Positions 1-6,764 of a stretch of 20,842 bases of DNA are shown piece by piece. The notes under the pieces were generated by a model. The model was not told where the DNA came from. It saw only the letters and a list, made by a program, of their open reading frames with translations, and did no database searches. The DNA is from Viridibacillus sp050279675 (lineage in GTDB: Bacteria > Bacillota > Bacilli > Bacillales_A > Planococcaceae): the NCBI RefSeq assembly GCF_050279675.1, contig NZ_JBNNUK010000031.1, positions 1 to 20,842 of the forward strand, given 5' to 3'. The position numbers and the translations under genes are program-made. The first letter of the stretch is position 1. Each line of letters starts with the position of its first letter.

Positions 1-2
1 TT

Positions 3-50
3 CCATCGAACTATAACAAGAAGGATGACACGGAGAAGCCGGCAACATAA
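3..50 (+). CDS. C-terminal tail of an unidentified gene entering from the left
   Basis: Reading from position 3, fifteen codons end at a TAA at 48-50 and translate as PSNYNKKDDTEKPAT. The codons (TCG, ACG, CCG) are richer in G+C than in the rest of the window, as in the non-coding DNA that follows. The fragment is too short to identify. Its place directly before a structured non-coding stretch would fit the end of a transposase gene, but that is inference. A chance open frame at the window edge is also possible. Confidence 0.3.
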   Translation, partial: PSNYNKKDDTEKPAT

Positions 51-200
51 CTAAACTTAGACCAAGAGTCCCCGGGGCAGCTTAGCAGGCCTCTGACTTA
101 TGAATAGACCGAACGAAGGAATGTAAGCGCACTGACGCTAAGAGACATGGGAGGGTACGTCTTCATAAGTATCGCAGAGATCCATTGTGCATCAAATAGT
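51..200 (+). mobile_element. Structured, G+C-rich non-coding segment, possibly the end of an insertion sequence
   Basis: This stretch has clearly higher G+C than the DNA after position 200 and contains no convincing reading frame. Visible structure: the arm ACTTATGAA (96-104) is exactly complementary to TTCATAAGT (162-170), enclosing about 57 nt; inside lies a small AGCG/CGCT hairpin (126-129 with 136-139); and CCCCGGGG is self-complementary near 71-78. IS110-family elements of the IS1111 group carry their guide (bridge) RNA downstream of the transposase gene, and this layout would fit. No transposase is in the window, so the assignment is inference. Another structured RNA or IS type is possible. 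Confidence 0.3.
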
Positions 201-211
201 GGATAAAAAAG

Positions 212-232
212 CTAATGATTTTCATTAGTTTT
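212..232 (+). terminator. Small hairpin with short T-run
   Basis: CTAATGA (212-218) pairs with TCATTAG (222-228) across a 3-nt loop. The stem follows an A-run and precedes TTTT. It could end transcription coming from the structured segment on the left. The T-run is short, so a weak terminator at best. Confidence 0.35.
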
Positions 233-357
233 AGCGAAGCGTACGCTCAATTTGGTAATAAAAACTATAAATTCAATCATCTGTTTACAAAAGAGATGGA
301 AAAATATTTTCATTACAACACGAAGTGTTGAAAACCGTTGATACATCAATGTTTATA

Positions 358-377
358 GAGGCAGTTTAGTCGAATAA
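358..377 (+). repeat. Truncated copy of the intergenic hairpin repeat (copy 0)
   Basis: GAGGCAGTTTAGTCGAATAA matches the 3' half of hairpin H3 of the repeat family (compare 16425-16443). The 5' arm is missing. The rest of the gap from 233 to 454 shows a 6-bp hairpin (CAACAC at 316-321 with GTGTTG at 325-330) and nothing else recognisable. Confidence 0.45.
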
Positions 378-419
378 ATAAAATTAGAAAAAAGCGGAAT
401 TTTAGTTTGTTTATATTCG

Positions 420-425
420 TATAAT
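420..425 (+). promoter_or_regulatory. Candidate -10 box for the following small gene
   Basis: A perfect TATAAT lies about 30 bp before the ATG at 455. No good -35 hexamer is visible at 17 bp upstream, so the promoter call rests on the -10 alone. Confidence 0.35.
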
Positions 426-454
426 TATTATGACACTTGAAAGGTGGATTTTTT

Positions 455-796
455 ATGTACAAAGTGAATGGTATAGAAGCTTATGAAGCACATAATCGAA
501 CTGAGTTATTAGCAGGTTTAGAGGCAAAATCTGAATATATCCTTATTAAAGGAGACTATTATAAAGAAGTAAGAAAGATTATGGATATTCATCTTCCAGA
601 GAACGAAAGTATAGGAGTGGCATTAGGAAGTGCAGGTGTGTTATCAATTCTTAATTATGCAATAGATGCAGTAAGAAATTCATTCAGTAATGCAGATAAA
701 ATGGATAAAAAAATTGACAGAAAGTTAAATTCATTCAAGGTTAAAAAGATTACAGATGATGGTTTATTATTGAGCTTAAAGCAGTTAGATTATTAG
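455..796 (+). CDS. Small hypothetical protein, 113 aa
   Basis: I do not recognise this protein. The start chosen is ATG 455, because AAGGTGG at 441-447 sits 7 nt before it; the in-frame TTG at 437 overlaps that ribosome site and would add six residues. The protein has a mixed N-terminal half (MYKVNGIEAYEAHNR), a glycine-containing hydrophobic stretch around residues 53-75 (beginning GVALGSAGVLSIL) that could be a membrane helix or a buried helix, and a lysine-rich C-terminus. There is no signal peptide and no cysteine. A 12-bp hairpin follows the stop codon and a repeat copy follows that, so it is probably a single-gene transcript. Confidence 0.7.
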   Translation: MYKVNGIEAYEAHNRTELLAGLEAKSEYILIKGDYYKEVRKIMDIHLPENESIGVALGSAGVLSILNYAIDAVRNSFSNADKMDKKIDRKLNSFKVKKITDDGLLLSLKQLDY

Positions 797-805
797 AACT
801 TGCAT

Positions 806-834
806 ACATAGAACTATTTTGGATAGTTCTATGT
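806..834 (+). terminator. Hairpin after the 113-aa gene
   Basis: ACATAGAACTAT (806-817) pairs perfectly with ATAGTTCTATGT (823-834) around a 5-nt loop, 10 nt after the stop codon. The stem is strong but lacks a proper T-run, so it may protect the 3' end rather than terminate alone. Confidence 0.5.
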
Positions 835-846
835 GAATAAATACAC

Positions 847-970
847 TTAAACAAACGGGTGCTTTACTTCAATAAGGAGTAGAGCCTTTTTCTTCTTCAA
901 TTAACGGGGCAGGTTAGTTGAAGAGTATTGTTTAACTTGTGTTCAACAATCGGGCCAGATTGTTGAGGAA
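847..970 (+). repeat. Intergenic hairpin repeat, copy 1
   Basis: Contains hairpin H3 (TTCAATTAAC with GTTAGTTGAA, 896-922), H4 (TTGTTTAAC with GTTCAACAA) and the H5 loop CGGGCC. The variable slot holds its own terminator-like stem: GCTTTACT near 861 pairs with AGTAGAGC near 878 (one G-U pair), followed by CTTTTTC. This stem is not the GAGTTG/CAGCTC terminator found in other copies. Confidence 0.8.
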
Positions 971-1043
971 CGTTTGTAATACAAACAGAAATTTATATTA
1001 AAATATTACATCGAAATTGTGGTTAATTTAAGAACTAATGTAA

Positions 1044-1066
1044 ATGTAAACCTATTTTATGTAAAC
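1044..1066 (+). promoter_or_regulatory. Direct repeat ATGTAAAC upstream of the membrane gene
   Basis: ATGTAAAC occurs at 1044-1051 and 1059-1066, 15 bp apart, just before the ribosome site of the gene starting at 1109. The spacing would suit a dimeric DNA-binding protein. No regulator is identified and chance is possible in such AT-rich DNA. Confidence 0.22.
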
Positions 1067-1108
1067 TTAAGCACAAGAGGTAAATTCATGAAAGGAAGGA
1101 AATTCATA

Positions 1109-1720
1109 ATGTATCCCACACTTTTATTTAAATCTGTCGGAGGATTCGCAAGTGTTATATCTGGTTTATTCTTAGGAATCGGACATTTGATTAACCTATT
1201 AGGGGAGGCAGATGATGGAACTGTTTTTGGTCAAAGCTTAGTATTATTTGGTCACCTAGGTCTTAGCTTTGCTTTTATAGGATTATTTGAGGCACAGGGT
1301 AAAAAAAATGGACTGTTGGGTAATCTAGGAATGTTGTTGGGTCTGATTGGTACGACTTGTGTAACGGCAGTTGTATTTGTAGAAATAGCAGGTGTTTCTG
1401 GGGTGAATGTAAAACCTATTTTTGATGAAGGCGTTTCAGGCATTATATATACAGTTGGACCATTGTTTTTCGTTTTAGGTATGATTCTAGTTGGAATTTC
1501 GGTGATGAAAGAAGGTATTCTTCCTCGTATGGGTGGATTATGCTTAATAGTAGGAACGCTTGTTTTTGCTTTGGCTACTATTATACCAAATGCTGAAGGA
1601 ATCATCACTGTCATTGGAGGAGCCATTACAGGTATAGGATTTGTATGGCTGGGAGGATATTTACTTTCTGCTATTGGTAAAAGAGAACTAACCAATCAAA
1701 CAAAAATGAAAGCTTTATAA
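1109..1720 (+). CDS. Multi-spanning membrane protein of unknown function, 203 aa
   Basis: ATG 1109 is chosen because AAGGAAGGA (1092-1100) lies 8 nt before it; the open frame extends further upstream but without a ribosome site. The protein begins MYPTLLFKSVGG and has about six hydrophobic segments, rich in glycine (for example GLFLGIGHLINLLG, LGMLLGLIG, VGPLFFVLGMILVGISV, GGAITGIGFVWLGGYL), with short charged loops and a basic C-terminus. It should be an integral cytoplasmic-membrane protein. I see no catalytic motif or known transporter signature. It is preceded by repeat copy 1 and followed by a small stem (1751-1768) and copy 2, so it is likely transcribed alone. Confidence 0.75.
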   Translation: MYPTLLFKSVGGFASVISGLFLGIGHLINLLGEADDGTVFGQSLVLFGHLGLSFAFIGLFEAQGKKNGLLGNLGMLLGLIGTTCVTAVVFVEIAGVSGVNVKPIFDEGVSGIIYTVGPLFFVLGMILVGISVMKEGILPRMGGLCLIVGTLVFALATIIPNAEGIITVIGGAITGIGFVWLGGYLLSAIGKRELTNQTKMKAL

Positions 1721-1794
1721 GCCATAAGTGATAGAAATATATATAACATAACTAAGAGTATACTTAGTGAAACAATAGAATATAAACAATGATA

Positions 1795-1900
1795 TTCAAC
1801 AATCGGGTGCGATTGTTGAATAAGCTTCACTTTTCTTCTTCAACTAACGCGGGGCTTTACTTGAAGATCATTGAGTTGCATATGCAGCTCTTTTTTCTAA
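1795..1900 (+). repeat. Intergenic hairpin repeat, copy 2
   Basis: Opens with a perfect H1 palindrome: TTCAACAATC (1795-1804), loop GGGTGC, GATTGTTGAA (1811-1820). H2 and the terminator slot follow. The copy stops after the T-run at about 1900, where an unrelated sequence replaces the expected H3. The small open frame crossing this region is a by-product of the repeat. Confidence 0.85.
1873..1896 (+). terminator. Rho-independent terminator inside repeat copy 2
   Basis: GAGTTGCATATGCAGCTC is almost fully self-complementary (GAGYTG with CAGCTC) and is followed by six T. The same stem and T-run occur in copies at 6535 and 18975, with compensated variants at 7549 and 20133. Confidence 0.7.
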
Positions 1901-1979
1901 TTGGGGTACCGTCAGGAAAATGCGGATTTACAACGTTAAGGAATTTTCATTACTCCATAAGCATTTTTAAGTTATATTC
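1901..1979. other. Unassigned segment replacing the 3' half of repeat copy 2
   Basis: From GGGGTACCGTCAGG onward the sequence no longer follows the repeat family, although in the parallel copy at 6461 the H3 hairpin continues from the same CTAATTG. It may be the edge of another inserted or deleted element. No reading frame or inverted end is recognisable. Confidence 0.3.
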
Positions 1980-2017
1980 AAAAACCATGCTTTGACATTG
2001 TCTAAAGCATGGTTTTT
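1980..2017. terminator. Bidirectional terminator between convergent genes
   Basis: AAAAACCATGCTTT (1980-1993) pairs perfectly with AAAGCATGGTTTTT (2004-2017). The A-run and T-run flanks make it work on both strands. It lies between the plus-strand membrane gene and the 3' end of the minus-strand DJ-1-like gene. Confidence 0.85.
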
Positions 2018-2057
2018 ATTTAAACTAATATAAATCTGCTAAGTTGATTTTTTTAAC

Positions 2058-2690
2058 TCATCTATTTATTGAATTCATTAACTGGAAGAAGTATTCAGGT
2101 TTGTGAGTCTTATTTAGGTTATACCATGAATGTAATGTATCTGGTGCAAATACATCTAATTTTTTCAGTACTTCCATCGCAAATTCCAGAGGAGCTACTC
2201 CTGATGCAGTAACCAAATTCTCACCAGATACCGCAGGTCCCATCTCATGAAATTTTTCTCCTTTATAATTAGGACAAACCATTTTAATATACTCTAAGCC
2301 ATTGCTTGTATGCTTTCTAGAATCTAGGTATCCCATATTCGCAAGGGCCTCAGTTGCACCACAAATTGCAGCAACAATAGTGCCAAGCTTTAAGGCTTCG
2401 CCAATTTTTTTCATGATTGGTTGATGAATAACTTCTCCCCAAGTAGTCCCTCCAGGCAAAACTAAAAGATCTTTACTCTCAAGAGTACACTCATCAAGGG
2501 AAATATCTGGTTTTATGCTCAGTCCCCCCATCGTAGTAATCATTTCTTTATTAGCTCCTACTGTAACTACTTTTAAAGGTACTATATCTTTTTTGAAATA
2601 TCTTCCTGTGTTTAGTTCGGCAATTAAATATCCATATTCCCAGTCTGACATTGTGTTAAATACATATAGATAAACTTTTTTTGTTTGCAT
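2058..2690 (-). CDS. DJ-1/PfpI (class I glutamine-amidotransferase-like) family protein, 210 aa
   Basis: Seen: an N-terminal beta-alpha fold (KKVYLYVFNTMSDWEYG) with Glu18, the nucleophile-elbow motif AAICGAT with Cys110, and His127 in KHTSNG. This is the Cys/Glu/His arrangement of the DJ-1/PfpI superfamily; the length of about 210 aa is normal. Members include chaperones, glyoxalases, proteases and regulators, so the reaction cannot be named. It is cytoplasmic, with no signal peptide. It lies downstream of the WYL-regulator gene on the same strand, separated by 75 nt containing a strong hairpin. Co-regulation by that WYL protein is plausible but inferred. Confidence 0.88.
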   Translation of the reverse strand: MQTKKVYLYVFNTMSDWEYGYLIAELNTGRYFKKDIVPLKVVTVGANKEMITTMGGLSIKPDISLDECTLESKDLLVLPGGTTWGEVIHQPIMKKIGEALKLGTIVAAICGATEALANMGYLDSRKHTSNGLEYIKMVCPNYKGEKFHEMGPAVSGENLVTASGVAPLEFAMEVLKKLDVFAPDTLHSWYNLNKTHKPEYFFQLMNSINR

Positions 2691-2733
2691 CCAATAACAC
2701 TCCCAATCACAATTTATATAGCAATTATAATTT

Positions 2734-2764
2734 AACTTCCCTGACAGCTAACGTCAGGGAAGTT
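2734..2764 (-). promoter_or_regulatory. 12-bp perfect hairpin between the regulator and DJ-1-like genes
   Basis: AACTTCCCTGAC (2734-2745) pairs perfectly with GTCAGGGAAGTT (2753-2764) around a 7-nt loop. It begins one nucleotide from the regulator's stop codon. Neither strand has a T-run after it. It could be a transcript stabiliser, a partial terminator or a DNA operator; the sequence does not decide. Confidence 0.55.
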
Positions 2765-2765
2765 A

Positions 2766-3728
2766 TCATACTTGATGAAATTTTATTAATTCCGATAGAA
2801 CTTCAATAAGTCTTTTCTTTAGACTTATTGGCTCGATAATTTGAATAGATTTACCGTACGGTAAAAGTAAATAAGGTATATATGTATGTACTATATCTTT
2901 TTCAAGAAGGAAAACTGCTTGATTTGAATTTCGTTCATGTAAATAATGTCCTAAAAACCAATGTTGGCAAACATCATTCAGCGTACTTTCATTTCCATTA
3001 ATAACTAAAGAAGTAATCCCTTCCTTATCTTCTATAGTTGGAAGGAGGTTTTTCATAAAAAAGTCACGTGCTGAAAAATTTTCTGGCCGGTTAAACTTAT
3101 TTTCGGTTAGCATTAGACTTTCAATTCGATCTACTCTAAAACTACGGATATCATTCCTAAGATGACAAAATCCAATCACATACCACTTATTATTCCAATA
3201 GATAATTCTGTACGGATCGACCAATCTATAATTTAATTGCTTTTCGCCATTTTTATGGTAAAGAATTTTTACTGAGTACCCGTCAGCTACAGCCTGCTCC
3301 AACTCCTTCAAAAAAGGTTCCATAGAGAGTGAACTTAATCGACTTATTACTTCAAGACTAGTTAAATGTTGGTTTATCTTTGTTTCCTGCTCTTGATTTG
3401 AGTATTTACTTAGTTTTGAAATGGCCCTATTTAGTGCTTCCCCTCCATAATATCCGGCTTCTTCTGCAAAAACAGCAGCGTGAAATAGTGAAGTTTGCTC
3501 TTCAAAATCAAAAAAAAGAGGAGCCTCAATAAAATTGTTTAATAATGTGTATCCACCGTTATGTCCTGGTTCTGAAATTATAGGTACGCCACTTGTTGAA
3601 ATTGTATCAATATAACGATACACAGTCCTTATATTCATCTCTAACTTTTCTGAAATTTGTTTTGCAGTAATTTTTTCACCCGAACGAAGCATCCATAGAA
3701 TTGCTAACATATTGTCAATTTTAGGCAT
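2766..3728 (-). CDS. HTH/WYL-domain transcriptional regulator, 320 aa
   Basis: An N-terminal DeoR-like winged helix-turn-helix (about residues 5-70, with ITAKQISEKLEMNIRTVYRYI as recognition region) is followed by a WYL domain. The latter shows VDPYRIIYWNNKWYVIGF around residue 185 and the downstream arginines of IRSFRVDRI. Order and length match the YafY-type WYL regulators, which bind DNA and sense a small or nucleic-acid ligand through the WYL domain. The start is supported by AGGTGG 7 nt upstream. TTCCA and TGGAA at 3733-3737 and 3746-3750 flank that ribosome site and could be an autoregulatory site. It is transcribed toward the DJ-1-like gene, the most likely target. Confidence 0.88.
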   Translation of the reverse strand: MPKIDNMLAILWMLRSGEKITAKQISEKLEMNIRTVYRYIDTISTSGVPIISEPGHNGGYTLLNNFIEAPLFFDFEEQTSLFHAAVFAEEAGYYGGEALNRAISKLSKYSNQEQETKINQHLTSLEVISRLSSLSMEPFLKELEQAVADGYSVKILYHKNGEKQLNYRLVDPYRIIYWNNKWYVIGFCHLRNDIRSFRVDRIESLMLTENKFNRPENFSARDFFMKNLLPTIEDKEGITSLVINGNESTLNDVCQHWFLGHYLHERNSNQAVFLLEKDIVHTYIPYLLLPYGKSIQIIEPISLKKRLIEVLSELIKFHQV

Positions 3729-3791
3729 ATAATTCCACCTCTATATGGAATTTATTTTCTATTACATATTTCCGATTTTTGGTATATCTCA

Positions 3792-4307
3792 TCAAATGTT
3801 CCTTTCCGATAGCTTTCTATATAATGAGGCCCTAGACAAATTTGTGATTTCACAAATTTGATTTACAGTCATTTCTCCCTCTTTATAAAGCTTTACTGCA
3901 TAATTCATTCCTGCATGATTTTTATGGTACTTCTTTAACCGACCTTTAAACTTTCCTTCTTTCTTAGCCAGTTCAATCCCTTCACGCTGCCGCATACGGA
4001 TAAGATCACGTTCTAATTGGTTTCCCCCCGCCATAACCGTAATTAAGAATTGGCTGTAGGGATTATCTTCTGATAAATCTAGCCATGTATCTTTTAAGGA
4101 TTTTAAATTTGCCTTTTTACTCCGTATGTTATCGATTAATTCAAATAAATCTTGTGTACTACGAGTAATCCGAGTTAAGTCCGAAACATAAATGATGTCA
4201 CCTTCTTGTATATCCTCTAACATTTTTTGAAGTTGCTCACGATCTTTTGTTGCTCCGGGAACTTTTTCTTCAAAAGGGGGCTTTACTTGAAGATCATTAA
4301 CTTGCAT
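3792..4307 (-). pseudogene. Serine resolvase/invertase missing its catalytic N-terminus, fused to repeat DNA
   Basis: From about 4270 down to 3792 the product is a clear Tn3-type serine recombinase: EKVPGATKDREQLQKML, the YVSDLTRITRS segment, the long E-helix with RDLIRMRQREGIELAKKEG, and a C-terminal Hin-like HTH (MTVNQICEITNLSRASLYRKL). Family members start with about 30 further residues carrying the Y-ARVS catalytic serine. Here these are absent. The open frame instead runs into intergenic repeat copy 3, giving an unrelated peptide (LHMQVNDLQVKPP). The furthest upstream TTG lies inside a terminator stem, so no sensible original start remains. Without the nucleophile it cannot recombine DNA; a DNA-binding remnant is conceivable. 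Confidence 0.85.
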
Positions 4308-4343
4308 ATGCAGCTCTTTTCCGGGGCAGTTTACTACAAGAAG
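4266..4343 (+). repeat. Intergenic hairpin repeat, copy 3, fused to the resolvase fragment
   Basis: TTCTTCAA, then CTTTACTTGAAGATCATTAA, TTGCATATGCAGCTCTTTT and GGGGCAGTTTA follow the order of H2, terminator slot and H3 in other copies, with internal deletions. The 5' edge joins resolvase coding sequence at about 4266-4275. Confidence 0.75.
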
Positions 4344-4346
4344 AAC

Positions 4347-4383
4347 AAAAAAAGGCAACCTGAAAAAATCAGTTTGCCCTTTT
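4347..4383. terminator. Bidirectional terminator
   Basis: GGCAACCTGA (4354-4363) pairs with TCAGTTTGCC (4369-4378) with one mismatch. A seven-A run lies on the left and TTTT on the right. On the minus strand it ends in seven T, so it would stop transcription entering the resolvase fragment. Confidence 0.75.
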
Positions 4384-4488
4384 ATGTATGTATAATTAAA
4401 TTATATCATTGTCTGTAACAAATTATCAGTCTTTAATTACTCCATTTTATTGTTAGTCTTAGAAGTAGAGTTGATTGGAGGAAGAGTT

Positions 4489-5010
4489 ATGATTGATTAC
4501 AGAATACGACCAATAGAAAAGTTTAGTGGGAAAATTGGGGAATTGGTGTCAATGCTTGAACATTCAAGAAGTGTAACATTAAATGAAATTTCGGAACTTA
4601 AACAGATTGATTTAGATTATTTACCGAATACTAGTTCAAACTCTATTGGTTCTCTATTATTACATATCGCTTCAATTGAATTTGTTCATCAAATTATTTC
4701 ATTTGAAAATAGAGATTTAAATAAGAGTGAACTTATGAAATGGGGAACGGCATTAGAACTTGGAGAAAAAGCAAGAGCTGAAACTAAAGGATTATCCCTT
4801 AATTATTACTTGAATGAATTATCTCAAATTAGAGAAAATACATTAACACGGCTAAGTTCTAAGAAAGATAACTGGTTATACGAAGAAAACAAATGGGAAA
4901 ATGGTGTCCCTTATAATAATTACTATATTTGGTTTCACGTTCTGGAGGAAGAAATTAACCACCGTGGACAGATAAGAACAATTAAGCGACTGTTGTTAAA
5001 TAATAACTGA
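4489..5010 (+). CDS. DinB-like (four-helix, metal-binding) family protein, 173 aa
   Basis: ATG 4489 is chosen because GGAGG (4477-4481) is 7 nt before it. The protein is mostly helical. It carries the pattern of the DinB/YfiT superfamily: His59 in SLLLHIASIEFVHQ, His150 in YIWFHVLEEE and His158 in INHRGQI, which in the family bind one divalent metal. The ending HVLEEEINHRGQI is especially typical. Family members include thiol-dependent transferases and proteins of unknown role; substrate unknown here. It is cytoplasmic. It lies after the bidirectional terminator and before repeat copy 4, so it forms a one-gene unit. Confidence 0.85.
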   Translation: MIDYRIRPIEKFSGKIGELVSMLEHSRSVTLNEISELKQIDLDYLPNTSSNSIGSLLLHIASIEFVHQIISFENRDLNKSELMKWGTALELGEKARAETKGLSLNYYLNELSQIRENTLTRLSSKKDNWLYEENKWENGVPYNNYYIWFHVLEEEINHRGQIRTIKRLLLNNN

Positions 5011-5014
5011 AATC

Positions 5015-5147
5015 TTATTCAACTAACGGGTGCTTTACTTGTAGATCATTGAGTTGCGTCCTTTTTCTTTATTGAACTAACGAGGCAGGTTAGTTCAAGA
5101 GTGTTGTTTAACTTCTGTTCAACAATTGGGCCAATTAATTGAATAAG
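5015..5147 (+). repeat. Intergenic hairpin repeat, copy 4
   Basis: Holds H2, a degenerate terminator slot (GAGTTGCGTCC then TTTTT, the 3' arm lost) and a perfect H3 with arms TTGAACTAAC (5072-5081) and GTTAGTTCAA (5089-5098). The TTGAAC/GTTCAA change is compensated relative to TTCAAC/GTTGAA in other copies. H4 and H5 follow. Confidence 0.85.
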
Positions 5148-5220
5148 TGAATATCTGCATCTGTTATAAAGATGCAGTTTTTTAATTTAGATATGATGCA
5201 CGATGGAAATTTAAAAAAGT

Positions 5221-5247
5221 TGTAACGAAATCGATAATTTTATGATA
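5221..5247 (+). promoter_or_regulatory. Candidate ECF-type promoter of the sigma factor operon
   Basis: TGTAAC (5221-5226) and GATA (5244-5247) lie 17 bp apart, about 40 bp before the GTG start. The first resembles the AAC-containing -35 of ECF promoters. The geometry equals that of the candidate before the second sigma gene (17254-17280). An overlapping SigA reading is possible. Confidence 0.35.
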
Positions 5248-5284
5248 CATAGGTGAATGGTCAAACGGAAAAGGGAGGGTAGCA

Positions 5285-5767
5285 GTGGATAAAGACAATA
5301 TATATCAAGAATATGGGGATTTTATTTTTAAATACTTATTAACGTTAACAAACAGCCTTGATTTAGCAGAGGAATTAACACAAGAAACATTTTATCAAGC
5401 TATCAAATCCATTAATAATTTTCACGATAATGGTAAAGCCAAGTTCTCCACGTGGCTTTGTGCTATTGCTAAAAACGTTTGGCTACAAGAATTGACCCAA
5501 AAAAATAAAAACCAAAAATTGAATGAATCATTAAAGAGTGAAAATACAACTTTTTACGATTTAGAAGATGAGTATATAAAAAATGAGGATAAAGTTATGT
5601 TTTTTAAAAAGGCTCATCAACTTGATGAGAATAAACGAGAAATACTTTATTTAAGATTGTTGGGTGATTTATCGTTCAAAGAAATTGGTTCAATTTTTGA
5701 GAGAACAGAGAACTGGGCAAGGATAACTTTTTATAGGGCAAAACTTGAACTAAGAAAGGGTGAGTAA
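5285..5767 (+). CDS. ECF-type RNA polymerase sigma factor, 160 aa
   Basis: Region 2 spans about residues 2-75 (YLLTLTNSLDLAEELTQETFYQAIKSI, then FSTWLCAIAKNVWLQEL) and region 4 about 110-158 (REILYLRLLGDLSFKEIGSIF, then WARITFYRAKLELRKGE). No region 3 is present; size and layout are those of ECF (group 4) sigma factors. The GTG start is supported by AAGGGAGGG 5 nt upstream. The stop codon is followed 4 nt later by the start of a membrane anti-sigma gene, so the pair forms an operon, and the anti-sigma protein presumably holds this factor at the membrane until a signal arrives. The signal and regulon cannot be read from the sequence. Confidence 0.92.
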   Translation: MDKDNIYQEYGDFIFKYLLTLTNSLDLAEELTQETFYQAIKSINNFHDNGKAKFSTWLCAIAKNVWLQELTQKNKNQKLNESLKSENTTFYDLEDEYIKNEDKVMFFKKAHQLDENKREILYLRLLGDLSFKEIGSIFERTENWARITFYRAKLELRKGE

Positions 5768-5771
5768 GGTT

Positions 5772-6422
5772 ATGAAACATAGCGTGTGTAGGGATTTAGC
5801 TCCTGCTTATATTGACAAATTAACAAGTGAAGAAACAAACGAACAGATAGAAGAACATATGAATCAATGCGAAGAATGTCGAGATTATTTAAACAAAATG
5901 AAAGAAGATTTATTTTTGGACGATGAGAATGAAGAGAAAAAGGACAAAAGGAGTATCGATTATTTTAAAAAGGTACGTACCAAAAACAGAAAAAGAACCT
6001 TAGTTATCGTATCATCATTACTAGCAATATTTCTCGCTTTGATAACTGCTTATTACTTCGTGTTTGTAAATATGTGGTTGGCAAATTCCGGTAATGTTGA
6101 AACGAATATTCAAAACCACGACACAGCCGTTACACTGTCATTCAAAGCTAAAAAAGACAATCATTATATAATAACAACAGATGCAAAAACAGATGAAGGA
6201 TACACAGATACTATATTTGTTTATGAAAAAAGAAACGATTTCTCTACACCAGCAAAACTCTTACAAGATGGGGTTAATATAACTTATACATTTTTAGATG
6301 AAAACACATTATTACTGGACAATGGCAAGGAAAAAAAGCTAACAGATGATGATAGAGTATCTATACAATATAAAGATAAAACTGATGTAATACCCATAAA
6401 AGACTTGTATGATACTGAATAA
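5772..6422 (+). CDS. Membrane-bound zinc-finger anti-sigma factor, 216 aa
   Basis: ATG 5772 is chosen because AAAGGGTGAG upstream is spaced about 8 nt; an in-frame GTG at 5760 would add four residues. The N-terminal domain has the zinc anti-sigma signature HMNQCEEC (His29, Cys33, Cys36; H-x3-C-x2-C) plus Cys6. A charged linker (about 45-75) leads to one transmembrane helix (about 76-98, beginning TLVIVSSLLAIFLAL). The remaining 115 residues should lie outside the membrane and are not recognised. In such pairs the zinc domain binds the sigma factor and regulated proteolysis or a conformational change releases it. Repeat copy 5 follows the gene. Confidence 0.88.
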   Translation: MKHSVCRDLAPAYIDKLTSEETNEQIEEHMNQCEECRDYLNKMKEDLFLDDENEEKKDKRSIDYFKKVRTKNRKRTLVIVSSLLAIFLALITAYYFVFVNMWLANSGNVETNIQNHDTAVTLSFKAKKDNHYIITTDAKTDEGYTDTIFVYEKRNDFSTPAKLLQDGVNITYTFLDENTLLLDNGKEKKLTDDDRVSIQYKDKTDVIPIKDLYDTE

Positions 6423-6460
6423 AGAAAAAAATGTAAGGACTAGGAGCCTGGAGGTTATAC

Positions 6461-6638
6461 CGCAATCGGGCGAGATTGTTTAATAAGCTTCACTTTTCAT
6501 CTTCAACTAATGGGTGCTTTACTTGAAGATCATTGAGTTGCATATGCAGCTCTTTTTTCTAATTGAACTAACGCAGCAGATTAGTTGAAGAGCGTTATTT
6601 AACTTTTGTTCAACAATCGGGCAATTTAATGGAATAAC
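6461..6638 (+). repeat. Intergenic hairpin repeat, copy 5 (near full length)
   Basis: Contains all modules in order: a decayed H1 (CAATCGGGCGAGATTGTTTAA), H2, the slot terminator (6535-6558), H3 (TTGAACTAAC with ATTAGTTGAA, 6563-6589), H4 and H5. It fills most of the gap between the anti-sigma gene and the HAD phosphatase gene and is a good reference copy. Confidence 0.87.
6535..6558 (+). terminator. Rho-independent terminator inside repeat copy 5
   Basis: GAGTTGCATATGCAGCTC followed by six T, identical to the stem at 1873. It is the only terminator-like element after the sigma/anti-sigma operon. Confidence 0.7.
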
Positions 6639-6764
6639 AATTTATTAAATAATTCATGGATGGATTTTATTATGGGGATTAGTGGATATCTGAAATAAGA
6701 CTGCTTAAAGCCGATAATTTTTAACATAATAAAAGTAATATTAAAAATTAAAGGTGTGATGAGA

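Noticed and set aside
316..330. CAACAC/GTGTTG hairpin as a terminator
   Set aside because: Only 6 bp, followed by an A-run and no T-run, and no gene ends before it.
1252..1695. 147-codon minus-strand frame inside the membrane gene
   Set aside because: Antisense shadow of a hydrophobic plus-strand gene that has a good ribosome site.
1789..1995. Open frame of 68 codons after the 203-aa membrane gene
   Set aside because: It is repeat copy 2 read as protein; the peptide GLYLKIIELHMQL recurs almost unchanged in the frame over copy 3 at 4227-4418, as expected from shared non-coding DNA. No ribosome site.
4227..4418. Open frame of 63 codons opposite the resolvase fragment
   Set aside because: It consists of antisense resolvase sequence plus repeat copy 3 and a terminator stem.
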